NCBI GenBank assembly: GCA_900100895.1
Contig: FMTX01000025.1
Location: forward strand, 1-56,449
Reading direction: 5' to 3'
DNA from: Lachnospiraceae bacterium YSD2013
GTDB lineage: Bacteria > Bacillota > Clostridia > Lachnospirales > Lachnospiraceae
Length of the DNA: 56,449 nt
Part shown: piece after piece, positions 42,586-50,805 of the stretch
Layout of the letters: each line of letters opens with the position of its first letter
Numbering within the stretch: position 1 is the stretch's first letter
Position numbers and translations under genes: made by a program
The notes under the pieces: model-generated
The model's input: the letters and a program-made list of their open reading frames with translations, nothing else
The model's database searches: none
Told to the model about the DNA's origin: nothing

Positions 42586-44328
42586 ATGTTTTGTGAAAAG
42601 TGTGGAACCAAGAACCCGGACGACGCTAAGTTCTGCGAAAAATGCGGCGCTCCCCTTAACAACGCACCCGCTGCTTCAAGTCAGCCCGCCGGTGCTCCCA
42701 AGGCTTCAAAGCCTTTACCCATCAAGGGTATCGTAGCGGCAATCGCTGTAGTTGCAGTCCTGGTTGTTGGCTTTATTTTTGTGCAGAAAATGGGTCGCAC
42801 CATCGATCTGAACAAGTACATGACCGTTGACGCATCCGGTTATGACGGATACGGCACCGCAGTAGTCACCGTAGACTGGGACGCTATCGAAGAAAAGTAC
42901 GGCGAGAAGCTTTCCCTTAACAAGAAAGCCACCGACGAACTCGGTATCTTCTCAAGTCTCGTTACCCCCATGGACGCTCTTGAAGACGTAGTTAACGTTT
43001 CTCTTGATAAGAGAAATCAGCTTTCAAACGGCGACGTAGTCAAGTATACCTGGAAGATCAGTGAAGACTACAAAGAATACCTTAACTGCACCCTTAAGTT
43101 TAAGGATGGCGAGCACAAAGTTGAAGGTCTTACCGAAGTAGTTAAGTTCGATCCTTTTGCCGAAGTAACCGTTACTTTCGACGGTGTATCACCCAACGGT
43201 AACGCTAAGTGCGAATACTCAGGCTCCGACTTCAGCCCCTATGATTTTTATTTTGACAATAACGGCAACTTAAAGAACGGCGACAAGGTTACCCTTAACG
43301 TAAGTGTGTCCGACCTTTCTTACTATGCAGAGCGCAACGGTAAGATTCCCGCATCTACATCCATGGAATACACCGTTTCCGGTCTTCCCGAGTATGCACT
43401 TTCATACGCAAGCCTTTCCGACGATTTTAAGAAATACGTGCAGAAAGAAGCCGAGGACGCAATCTCCTCATACGTTGCCAAGAATTACAGCAAGTCTTCT
43501 TCCCTTACCAATTTAACCTATGCAGGTTATGTATTTAACTCAGTTAAGGACGGAAGCTACGCTAACCCTGCTAACTACCTTCATGTAATCTTTACAGGTA
43601 CCGTATCGAACTCCGACGGAAACTTCCATGAGACAATGGTTTATTTCCCTGTAAGATTCTACAACATCCTTATCAACGGCTCTGAAATCACCGCCAATGA
43701 CAATCACGACATTGAAGGTTACTCAAGCCTCGACGGCTGGGGAAGCACCATCGGATACACCAATCCTTTAACCTGTTACGCAGAGCTTACCGAGTCTTAC
43801 AAGGACAATTACAACAACGAAGCAGGCGACGGCATTGAAGTATACTCCACTCACGAAGACATCACCAAGATTGACGATATTTCCGTAGACTTCAGAAATG
43901 CTCTTTATGTTGAAGCCAAGGATACCATCGAAAGCTACATCGCCAAGAACTATACCGAAGGCACCACCCTTACCGAATTCGGCGGATTCGGCGAATACTT
44001 ACTTGTAGCTAAGTCAATCGGTACCGACTTTGCCAAGAACAACAAGTACTTCATCGTATACAAGGGTACCCTTTCCAATTCCAAGAACAGATTCAAGGCT
44101 GTTACGGTTTACTTCCCTGTTGAATTCGACGGCGTTACCAAGCTTCCTACCGGTGAGTACATCGTTTCCACCCACAAGGGAACCGTAGGATACTCATCTA
44201 TCCCCGACAGCTGGTACTCCACCATCGGTTACACCGACGGCGCAGAAATGTACAACGCCATCGTAACCTCCAACAGAGACAATTACACCTACGATATGAC
44301 CGAGGAATTGAAGGCATTCGGCGAATAA
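42586..44328 (+). CDS. Zinc-ribbon membrane protein with duplicated outer domain
   Basis: A 580-residue protein. The N-terminus is a zinc ribbon with paired CxxC (CEKCGTKNPDDAKFCEKCGA), then an Ala/Pro-rich linker, one membrane helix (about 48-68) and a long extracytoplasmic part. Residues about 280-412 and 435-567 are copies of one domain: DFKKYVQKEAEDAISSYVAK against DFRNALYVEAKDTIESYIAK, later MVYFPVRF against TVYFPVEF, and GWGSTIGYT against WYSTIGYT. Identity is moderate. The outer domain is not recognised. The gene is the last of the HAD/HD-GYP/zinc-ribbon operon (18-base gap, GGAGGAG before the ATG). Confidence 0.85.
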   Translation: MFCEKCGTKNPDDAKFCEKCGAPLNNAPAASSQPAGAPKASKPLPIKGIVAAIAVVAVLVVGFIFVQKMGRTIDLNKYMTVDASGYDGYGTAVVTVDWDAIEEKYGEKLSLNKKATDELGIFSSLVTPMDALEDVVNVSLDKRNQLSNGDVVKYTWKISEDYKEYLNCTLKFKDGEHKVEGLTEVVKFDPFAEVTVTFDGVSPNGNAKCEYSGSDFSPYDFYFDNNGNLKNGDKVTLNVSVSDLSYYAERNGKIPASTSMEYTVSGLPEYALSYASLSDDFKKYVQKEAEDAISSYVAKNYSKSSSLTNLTYAGYVFNSVKDGSYANPANYLHVIFTGTVSNSDGNFHETMVYFPVRFYNILINGSEITANDNHDIEGYSSLDGWGSTIGYTNPLTCYAELTESYKDNYNNEAGDGIEVYSTHEDITKIDDISVDFRNALYVEAKDTIESYIAKNYTEGTTLTEFGGFGEYLLVAKSIGTDFAKNNKYFIVYKGTLSNSKNRFKAVTVYFPVEFDGVTKLPTGEYIVSTHKGTVGYSSIPDSWYSTIGYTDGAEMYNAIVTSNRDNYTYDMTEELKAFGE

Positions 44329-44357
44329 TTCTTTGATACATACTTAGGCCATAAAAT

Positions 44358-44393
44358 AAGGCTTCGACACTTTCACAGTGCCGAAGCCTTTTA
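44358..44393. terminator. Shared terminator, zinc-ribbon gene and asnA
   Basis: AAGGCTTCGACACT/AGTGCCGAAGCCTT form a stem of about 14 bp with one mismatch and a short loop (44358-44390), with TTTT on the plus side and TTATTTTATG on the minus side. It lies between the convergent ends of the zinc-ribbon gene and asnA. Confidence 0.85.
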
Positions 44394-44417
44394 AATTGCT
44401 TAGAAATATTAAAGTAA

Positions 44418-45428
44418 TTACAGTAACGGAATGTTGCGCTCTTCAAGAGCCTTAACGGTTTCCTTGGGCCAGAGTGAACACTGAACCTCGCCGATGTGTG
44501 CCTTTCTTAAAAAGAACATACAAATACGGGACTGTCCGATACCACCACCGATGGTGTAAGGAAGCTCGTTCTTAAGGATTGCCTTCTGGAAAGGAAGCTT
44601 AGCGCGCTCGGGGCAACCGGCCTTCTCAAGCTGGCTCTTTAAGGACTTCGCATCAACTCTGATACCCATTGATGAAAGCTCAAGTGCGATATCAAGTACA
44701 GGATAATATACAAGGATATCTGCGTTAAGTGCCCAGTCATCGTAGTCGGGAGCACGTCCGTCGTGGGGCTCGCCGTTTTCAAGCTTGTCGCCTATCTGCA
44801 TGATACATACGGCGCCTTTGGCCTTGGTGATGTAGTACTCGCGTTCTTTGGCCGAATATTCGGGGAACATGTCGAGTAGTTCCTGTGAGGTTATAAAGAA
44901 AATGTCATGAGGAAGAATCTCCTCAATATAATCGTACTGAATAGCAAGGTACTTCTCGGTCTTACGAAGAACTGCGTAAACGTCTCTTACAACTTCCTTA
45001 AGAGTATCGAGATTCCTCTGCTCTTTGTATATAATCTTCTCCCAGTCCCACTGGTCTACGAAGATTGAATGGGTATTGTCGGTGTCCTCATCACGTCTGA
45101 TGGCGTTCATGTCGGTGTATAAGCCTTCGCCGAATTTGAAGCCGTATTTCTTGAGTGCGTATCTCTTCCACTTTGCAAGGGAGTGAACGATTTCTGCCTC
45201 GTATTCTTTCTGTTCCTTGATACCGAAGGTTACGGGACGCTCAACACCATTCAAATTATCATTGAGTCCCTCCTTGGGATCCACAAAAAGCGGAGCCGAA
45301 ACTCTGAGTAGATTCAGTCTCTCGGCAAGAAGTGACTGAAAAGCGTCCTTCACGGTCTTAATCGCTATCTGCGTATCGTGGAGGTTAAGCGCCGGTGTGT
45401 AGTCGGCGGGAATCAATGTTTTCTGCAT
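44418..45428 (-). CDS. asnA: Aspartate--ammonia ligase
   Basis: A 336-residue enzyme of the AsnA type, related to class II aminoacyl-tRNA synthetases. The ATG at 45428 is chosen for the GAGAGGT site; the product starts MQKTLIPADYTPALNLHDTQ. Family landmarks include RLNLLRVSAPLFVDPKEGLND near residue 40, HSIFVDQWDWEKII near 120, DIFFITSQELLDMFPE near 180 and the C-terminal GGGIGQSRICMFFLRKAHIGE. It forms asparagine from aspartate, ammonia and ATP in the cytoplasm. A hairpin plus T-run structure lies about 65-135 bases before the start codon and may regulate it. Confidence 0.96.
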   Translation of the reverse strand: MQKTLIPADYTPALNLHDTQIAIKTVKDAFQSLLAERLNLLRVSAPLFVDPKEGLNDNLNGVERPVTFGIKEQKEYEAEIVHSLAKWKRYALKKYGFKFGEGLYTDMNAIRRDEDTDNTHSIFVDQWDWEKIIYKEQRNLDTLKEVVRDVYAVLRKTEKYLAIQYDYIEEILPHDIFFITSQELLDMFPEYSAKEREYYITKAKGAVCIMQIGDKLENGEPHDGRAPDYDDWALNADILVYYPVLDIALELSSMGIRVDAKSLKSQLEKAGCPERAKLPFQKAILKNELPYTIGGGIGQSRICMFFLRKAHIGEVQCSLWPKETVKALEERNIPLL

Positions 45429-45490
45429 AGCATTACCTCTCAAAATTTTTTACCAAATTAATTAAAATACAAAATGGAGAGGATTGCAAG

Positions 45491-45563
45491 AAAAAAATCA
45501 CGCCGCCTGCTTTTGGGCAGGGAGAAGCCTCTCGACGATGGGGGGAATACCTAATCGAGAGGC
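45491..45563 (-). promoter_or_regulatory. Possible structured leader before asnA
   Basis: On the minus strand GCCTCTCGA/TCGAGAGGC enclose a 19-base loop (45527-45563), followed by CCTGC/GCAGG with a 6-base loop (45506-45521), then CGGCGTGA and seven T residues (45491-45497). CGTCG at the end of the first stem could also pair with CGGCG before the T run, which would open the first stem. The remainder of the 45429-45742 gap shows no gene with a ribosome binding site. No known riboswitch class was recognised. Confidence 0.4.
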
Positions 45564-45742
45564 CCAAAGTATATTTATTCAATAAGAGGAAGAATGCTTT
45601 ATAAATCGGGCGTGTTCAGATGCCCTTAGTTTTGTGATTCCGTGCTTTACGAATTGAACTTTATCACTATCTGCGACGAGTATTAAAAGTTGCACGGATT
45701 CAGACATTATTTACACGGAAAAAGAAAAAAGCACATAAAAAA

Positions 45743-45769
45743 GGCTCCTTGCCAAATTGCAAAGAGCCT
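45743..45769 (-). terminator. Intrinsic terminator after the YbjN-like gene
   Basis: On the minus strand AGGCTCTTTGC/GGCAAGGAGCCT form an imperfect stem of about 11 bp with a small loop, followed by TTTTTTATG. It lies 30 bases after the stop of the YbjN-like gene. Confidence 0.8.
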
Positions 45770-45799
45770 GTCTGATACTGTGTCAAATTGCCCGTCTTA

Positions 45800-46237
45800 T
45801 CAGAGTGTGATATTATCCTGTCCCCACAGCACTTTCATAAACTTCGGGTACGCGTCTTCCACGATTCTTACCATCCTAAGCATCAGTTCAAAACACTCCG
45901 GTCCGCAGGAATCAAGCTGGATAATGTCGTCCTCTCTGGCGCTTATCTGACCCACGTCGGGACCGCTTGTGTTAAGGACAAATTTCACGTGATTGTAAGC
46001 GTCGTTACACTCGTTAATGGTCTCATAAATTGTGCCGTACCAATCCTCGGGAATCTTTATAAAATTAATTCCCTCAAGATGCACGTGCGTATCCTCATCA
46101 TCTATCTGCAAAAAGATTATCATTCTTCCGTAAGCAAATTCCCAGTCAGTTCTAAGTACGTTATCTGTAACCCAGTCTGCTCTGATTTCTTTGGTTGCAA
46201 GTACTTCCGATACCAGTTTAAGCGCTTTACTCTCCAT
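45800..46237 (-). CDS. YbjN-like domain protein
   Basis: A 145-residue soluble, acidic protein with AAGGAGG before its ATG. The alternating pattern of beta strands in the N-terminal half (WEFAYGRMIIFLQIDDEDTH, then INFIKIP), a central helix and the segment HVKFVLNTSGPDVGQISARED recall the YbjN/SRP-chaperone-like fold, with the C-terminal helices CFELMLRMVRIVEDAYPKFM. YbjN-like proteins are poorly understood and linked to stress or secretion chaperoning. The match is by overall pattern only. It is a single-gene unit with its own terminator. Confidence 0.55.
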   Translation of the reverse strand: MESKALKLVSEVLATKEIRADWVTDNVLRTDWEFAYGRMIIFLQIDDEDTHVHLEGINFIKIPEDWYGTIYETINECNDAYNHVKFVLNTSGPDVGQISAREDDIIQLDSCGPECFELMLRMVRIVEDAYPKFMKVLWGQDNITL

Positions 46238-46314
46238 TCGTAAGCCTCCTTAAAAGTCATACGAAAATGATAGCACAGGAGCATTATCGGAGAATTTATG
46301 CGGTCAAAAGAAAA

Positions 46315-46336
46315 GGCCCCGGAAACCTCCGAAGCC
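46315..46336 (-). terminator. Intrinsic terminator after the patatin gene
   Basis: In RNA of the minus strand GGCUUCGGA pairs with UCCGGGGCC through nine pairs including two G-U, with a 4-base loop, followed by TTTTCTTTT. The G-U pairs would be mismatches in the opposite strand, which shows the direction. It lies 16 bases after the patatin gene. Confidence 0.8.
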
Positions 46337-46351
46337 TGTCATAAAGTCATA

Positions 46352-47212
46352 TTATTTGTTTAAATATTCCATCAGCTCATCATATCTTGCCGCCGCGTCC
46401 TCATAGCCGGATCTGTAATATTCCTTGAGGGTCTCGGAGTTGGATTCATTGTTGGTAAGCTTGACCTTGGTAGGGCGAATTACGAAGGCTTCGCCGCGCT
46501 TCTCCATGTCATTAAGAAGTTCGATGGAGGAATTGTAAGTGGCGGGACGCTTGTCGATGGCTTTTAAAAGTCCCGGGAACTTGCGATACATCCACTTCAC
46601 CATGCGGGAGTTGTAGATGTCGCCGTGCTCGCTCTTACGGTAGGATGCCTCACGGGTGAAGACTACAATAATCTTCTTCCAGCCTTCCTCGATGGCGCGT
46701 CTTATCGGTATCGCATCGGCCATGCCACCGTCCATCATGGGTACGCCGTCGATGTAGCCCATATTGGCAAGAAGCGGCAGGGAATTGGCCACTCTTATGA
46801 TGTGAAGGAAGTCGTCAAGATTGTCAAATTTCTCGAAGTAGCAAAGGTCGCCTGTCATGCAGTTGATGGCGCTTATGATGAAGCGCTTGCCGGAAGCCTT
46901 AAAGGCCTCAAAATCAAAAGGGCAATCCACCCTGGGAATACGATCAAAAAGCGCATCCATATTGAAGAACTCGCCGGTCTTCATAAATACACCGGGGCCG
47001 AGCATCTTCTGATGAGCCATCGGCTCCACCACGGAGTCGATAATGCGCCCCTTCTGCCCCGACGCGTAATTCATGCCGGCATACGCACCCGCGGAAACCG
47101 CGAGAACATTGGGTATATCGATATTCTTATCAAGGAAAAAGTCCATTACCCCTGCAGTGAAGATACTGCGCATAGCGCCGCCTTCAAGGATAATGCCTGT
47201 ATCTTTATCCAT
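46352..47212 (-). CDS. Patatin-like phospholipase family protein
   Basis: A 286-residue serine hydrolase-like protein of the bacterial patatin family. It has the oxyanion loop EGGAMRSIFTAGV (residues 10-22), the nucleophile elbow VLAVSAGAYAG with Ser40 (the first Gly of GxSxG is Ala here) and the catalytic Asp in MMDGGMADAIPIRRA near 160. The C-terminal 90 residues (KFPGLLKAIDKRPATYNSS and on) are common in the YjjU-like subgroup. It should act on lipid acyl esters in the cytoplasm; the true substrate is unknown. AAGGGGA precedes the ATG. Single gene, 44 bases after addA in the same direction. Confidence 0.88.
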   Translation of the reverse strand: MDKDTGIILEGGAMRSIFTAGVMDFFLDKNIDIPNVLAVSAGAYAGMNYASGQKGRIIDSVVEPMAHQKMLGPGVFMKTGEFFNMDALFDRIPRVDCPFDFEAFKASGKRFIISAINCMTGDLCYFEKFDNLDDFLHIIRVANSLPLLANMGYIDGVPMMDGGMADAIPIRRAIEEGWKKIIVVFTREASYRKSEHGDIYNSRMVKWMYRKFPGLLKAIDKRPATYNSSIELLNDMEKRGEAFVIRPTKVKLTNNESNSETLKEYYRSGYEDAAARYDELMEYLNK

Positions 47213-47256
47213 AAAGTCCCCTTTTGAGATTCTCTAGAGTACAAATTGCACCCTAA

Positions 47257-50200
47257 TTATCTTACCACAACAGTGGTTCCCAATGCAAAAGAATATATCA
47301 GCAATCTGTCTATCTCAAGCCCCGTAAGTTTCTTAACAGCCTCACCGTAATAGTCGAGCTGCTTTTTGTATCGCTTTACAAGTTCATCGGCGCTGTCTAC
47401 CCTGTCGGTCTTGTAATCGAGTACGTTCACCTTGCCGTTATATACGTAGTACGCGTCGATAACACCCTGGACCAGAATGGTCTCGTCTGCCGAGAAGTCA
47501 TCCTCGACTTCCGACGCAGGTACACCGATGACGAAGGGCTGTTCTTTGTACAACATATTTTCGCGGTCTGCCTCGGCCATCTCACGCGCAACATCGGAGT
47601 CAAAGAAAGTCTTGATACGATCTCTGCGTACCTTAGCCACATCTTCCTCGCTCATTCTGCCCGAAGCCACGATCCGCGCAAGCTCCTCGGCAATGGCCTT
47701 CGCCCTGTCGGCACTGTCCGCAACTTTCACAAAGTCGGTAAGCTGCATTACCTCATGGTAAGCCGTACCTCTGTCTGTACCCTTAACCTCCTGCTCACCG
47801 CCCGCAAATAACGGAATATACTCGGAAGGCTCGTTCTCCTCGAAAGGCTTAAACGAACCGTCGTCCTCGCGCTCTATAGCCGCCATCTTAAGGTTCGAAA
47901 CGGTGGTCTTGGTATAAAGCTTTTCAAGGTTCTTGTAGGGATATGTAAAAGAAAACCGTTCTTTGATCTTCTCGTATAAATCGCTGTCCTCTCCCTGCGC
48001 GCCCTCAAGTTTCTCGCGTAACGCCGCGTTCTCAAGCACTGCTGCAGTGCTCTCAGTCACAGCGTCAGCGTCGTCCCAGGAGCGCACCTCAAATAAGCCC
48101 TTTGTGGCGCCCGTTACGGCGGGTTTGATAAGGTCAAGGTAAGATTTGTACTTGCCTGTTCCCGGGTGGCTCCGCCACTCTTCTGCGTCTTCACAGAGGC
48201 CCACCATAATAAGTTTTTCTTTGGCACGGGTCATGCCTACGTAGAGTATACGAATTTCCTCACCCACAAGCTCGTCGGCGCACTTGGCGATAATAGCCTT
48301 CTTCTTAAGCGTCGGCCTCTTAAGCCTGCGCACGGGGTCCACGTAAGACGCACCTATGCCCGCATCGATATCGGTTACGAACTCGGCGCTTAGATCCATT
48401 CTGTTGAACTCTTCATCCACGCCGGCCACGATGCAGACAGGGAACTCAAGACCCTTACTCTTGTGAATACTCATAATCTTCACAACATCTGCGTTCTCGT
48501 CGAAGGTATTGGCCTCGCCTTCGTCTCTGTCGAGCTTCTTAATAAGCTCCACGTACCTTAAAAAGTGGAACAGGCCGTAGAAACTGGTCTTGGCATACTC
48601 CGACGCCTTAAGCACCAGCATATTAACGTTCGCAAGACGCTTCTCACCGTCAGGCATTGCAGACACAACATGCTTGTAGCCCGTCTCGTCAAAGAGCTTC
48701 GAAATAAGCTCATTAATCGGCAGAATCTTCGATAAGTCTCTGTACCGATGCAACAACATTAAGAACCGCGCAAGCTTCTCATTCTCGGGATGAGCCTCGC
48801 CGTAAGCCTTAACCTTCTCGTAATAGAATCTCATGCTCGGAGTCGCCGCCTCAGTCACTCTCGCGCACTCCTCATCGCTCATTCCGCCAAAGAAAGAAGT
48901 CATGGCACCGTACATCGACACATCATCAAGCGGATTGTTGACTATCTTAAGAAAGCTTATTACCTGCCTGATTTCCGTCGTATCGTAGAAATCACCGGTT
49001 CCCTCGATGTGATACGGAATACCCGCGTTCTCGCACGCATCCCTTATGATGTTACGCCACTTTGTAGGCGACCTGAAGAGAACCGCTATGTCCTTGTAGG
49101 AAGCGGCACGCATCTCGCCCGACTTTTTGTCTTTAACTTTAAAATTCTTAACTGTATCTTTAATCGTCAGAGCAATTTTAAACGCCTCGGCCTCTCGAGC
49201 CTTGTCCGCCTTCTCATCGCTCTGCACCAGTATCAGTTCCGTCGTATTCTCCGGCACGTCGTCAGGGTAGTCTCCGCCCTTATAAAGGCGCGCATCGTCA
49301 TCATACTCCACACCGCCACGCTCCGCCGTCATAACGTTCTCAAACACCGCATTGACGCTGTCGATTACACACTGGCGGCTTCGGTAGTTTTCTTTGAGCG
49401 TGATGAGCCTGTGGGGAGCATCCTCGTCCTTCTTATAAACCTCGGTCTTGCCCATGAAAATCTCGGGTCGCGCAAGTCTGAAGCGATAAATACTCTGCTT
49501 AACGTCGCCTACCATGAATCGGTTGTGAATGCCCTCCGTATTCTCGCCGGATACGCTCTGCACGATGAGTTCCTGCACAAGGTTCGAATCCTGGTACTCA
49601 TCCACCATGACTTCCTTGTAGTAATTGCGATAGTCCATCGCCACATCGCTGATATCGTAGGTCCCGTCGTCCCTGTACTCGTCCACCAGAAGCTTCACCG
49701 CGAAATGCTCCATATCCGAGAAATCGATTATCGAGCGGTCGCGCTTCGCCTTATCAAAACTCCTTAAAAAGTCCTCCACAAGGTCGATAACCTTATTCAC
49801 CACCGGCGCCGTCGCCAGCATATCATTGCAGAACTCTTCGAGACTTTGGTAAAAGAAAGAATCTTTAATCTTCGCAAGTGCCTTCTTATAGCCGTCTCTG
49901 AGGTCTTTAATATATTTCTTCTCGCTTTCTTCGCAGTCAGGCTTACCCGAGAGCTTCACAAAAGAAAATGCCGAAATCATAGCACCTATCTCGTCATAGT
50001 CCTTGCCCTTGACAGCTTCCCGAAGCGCCTTAACATCCTCGTAATCTCTCTCCATCGTAGGCTCATACGCATCCGCTCCGCCCGGCACAAGGCAAGACTT
50101 CCGCGTTGCCTCTATAGCCTCAAGAATCTCCTCAAACGCCTCATCCACGGCCTTCATAATATCTTTAACAAGCTCGCTTCTCTTGAACTCTTCGAAAGAT

Positions 50201-50805
50201 TCAAAGGCATAGTCCCCTCGCCTCTTCTCAAGCCACTGCTCGGGATAGGGATAGCTCATGGCGTAGTTGTAAAGCTTCATGATACTGTCCTCGAGCGAAT
50301 TATCCTTGTCTTTCTTGGCATAGCAGTCCACCGTGTGGTAGAAGTCTTCGTCCTTGGAGGCGTAGGCACGCTTGATAACATCCTTCAACACGTCTTCTTT
50401 GAGCAGCTCTATCTCGCCTTCGCCGGCCACTCTGAAAGAAGGATCGGCATCCACCTTGGTAAAGTGATTCTTAAGAAGGTAAAGGCAGAAGCTGTCGATT
50501 GTGGTAATCTGAGCGCTGTGAATGAGCGTCGCCTGCTTTTGCAAATGCTCGTTCTCGGGATGAGCCGCAAGCATCTCGTTAAGGCGCTTGCCGATACGCT
50601 CCTTCATCTCCTTGGCCGCCGCGTTGGTGAAGGTCACTACCAGAACTCTGTCGATATCTACGGGGTTCGCAGGGTCACTTACCAAGCCTACGATTCGTTC
50701 CGTAAGCACGCTAGTCTTACCGGAACCCGCAGCCGCGGATACTAGGATGTTCTGATGCCTCGAATCTATAATTTTCTGCTGATCAATCGAAAAGGTATAA
50801 GCCAC
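47257..50805 (-). CDS. addA: ATP-dependent helicase/nuclease subunit A
   Basis: The AddA subunit, 1182 residues from the GTG at 50805, chosen for the GGGAG site 6 bases upstream; an earlier TTG lacks one. It is a UvrD-type superfamily 1A helicase: Walker A VSAAAGSGKTSVL near residue 24, VTFTNAAAKEMKERI, VDEYQDSN near 390, GDVKQSIYRFRLA and MSIHKSKGLEFPV. The C-terminal RecB-type nuclease shows QGVIDAYY and VLDYKTD with the metal-binding residues. With AddB it resects double-strand breaks and loads RecA after a chi site. The gene overlaps the end of addB by 23 bases. Confidence 0.96.
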   Translation of the reverse strand: MAYTFSIDQQKIIDSRHQNILVSAAAGSGKTSVLTERIVGLVSDPANPVDIDRVLVVTFTNAAAKEMKERIGKRLNEMLAAHPENEHLQKQATLIHSAQITTIDSFCLYLLKNHFTKVDADPSFRVAGEGEIELLKEDVLKDVIKRAYASKDEDFYHTVDCYAKKDKDNSLEDSIMKLYNYAMSYPYPEQWLEKRRGDYAFESFEEFKRSELVKDIMKAVDEAFEEILEAIEATRKSCLVPGGADAYEPTMERDYEDVKALREAVKGKDYDEIGAMISAFSFVKLSGKPDCEESEKKYIKDLRDGYKKALAKIKDSFFYQSLEEFCNDMLATAPVVNKVIDLVEDFLRSFDKAKRDRSIIDFSDMEHFAVKLLVDEYRDDGTYDISDVAMDYRNYYKEVMVDEYQDSNLVQELIVQSVSGENTEGIHNRFMVGDVKQSIYRFRLARPEIFMGKTEVYKKDEDAPHRLITLKENYRSRQCVIDSVNAVFENVMTAERGGVEYDDDARLYKGGDYPDDVPENTTELILVQSDEKADKAREAEAFKIALTIKDTVKNFKVKDKKSGEMRAASYKDIAVLFRSPTKWRNIIRDACENAGIPYHIEGTGDFYDTTEIRQVISFLKIVNNPLDDVSMYGAMTSFFGGMSDEECARVTEAATPSMRFYYEKVKAYGEAHPENEKLARFLMLLHRYRDLSKILPINELISKLFDETGYKHVVSAMPDGEKRLANVNMLVLKASEYAKTSFYGLFHFLRYVELIKKLDRDEGEANTFDENADVVKIMSIHKSKGLEFPVCIVAGVDEEFNRMDLSAEFVTDIDAGIGASYVDPVRRLKRPTLKKKAIIAKCADELVGEEIRILYVGMTRAKEKLIMVGLCEDAEEWRSHPGTGKYKSYLDLIKPAVTGATKGLFEVRSWDDADAVTESTAAVLENAALREKLEGAQGEDSDLYEKIKERFSFTYPYKNLEKLYTKTTVSNLKMAAIEREDDGSFKPFEENEPSEYIPLFAGGEQEVKGTDRGTAYHEVMQLTDFVKVADSADRAKAIAEELARIVASGRMSEEDVAKVRRDRIKTFFDSDVAREMAEADRENMLYKEQPFVIGVPASEVEDDFSADETILVQGVIDAYYVYNGKVNVLDYKTDRVDSADELVKRYKKQLDYYGEAVKKLTGLEIDRLLIYSFALGTTVVVR

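Noticed and set aside
45579-45707. A 42-codon minus-strand frame between asnA and the YbjN-like gene
   Set aside because: The ATG has no ribosome binding site and the frame overlaps the expected promoter region of asnA; kept out for lack of support.
48790-50745. Two long open frames (325 and 299 codons) opposite addA
   Set aside because: They are complements of the clearly homologous AddA coding sequence; the codon bias of this genome leaves long antisense frames open.
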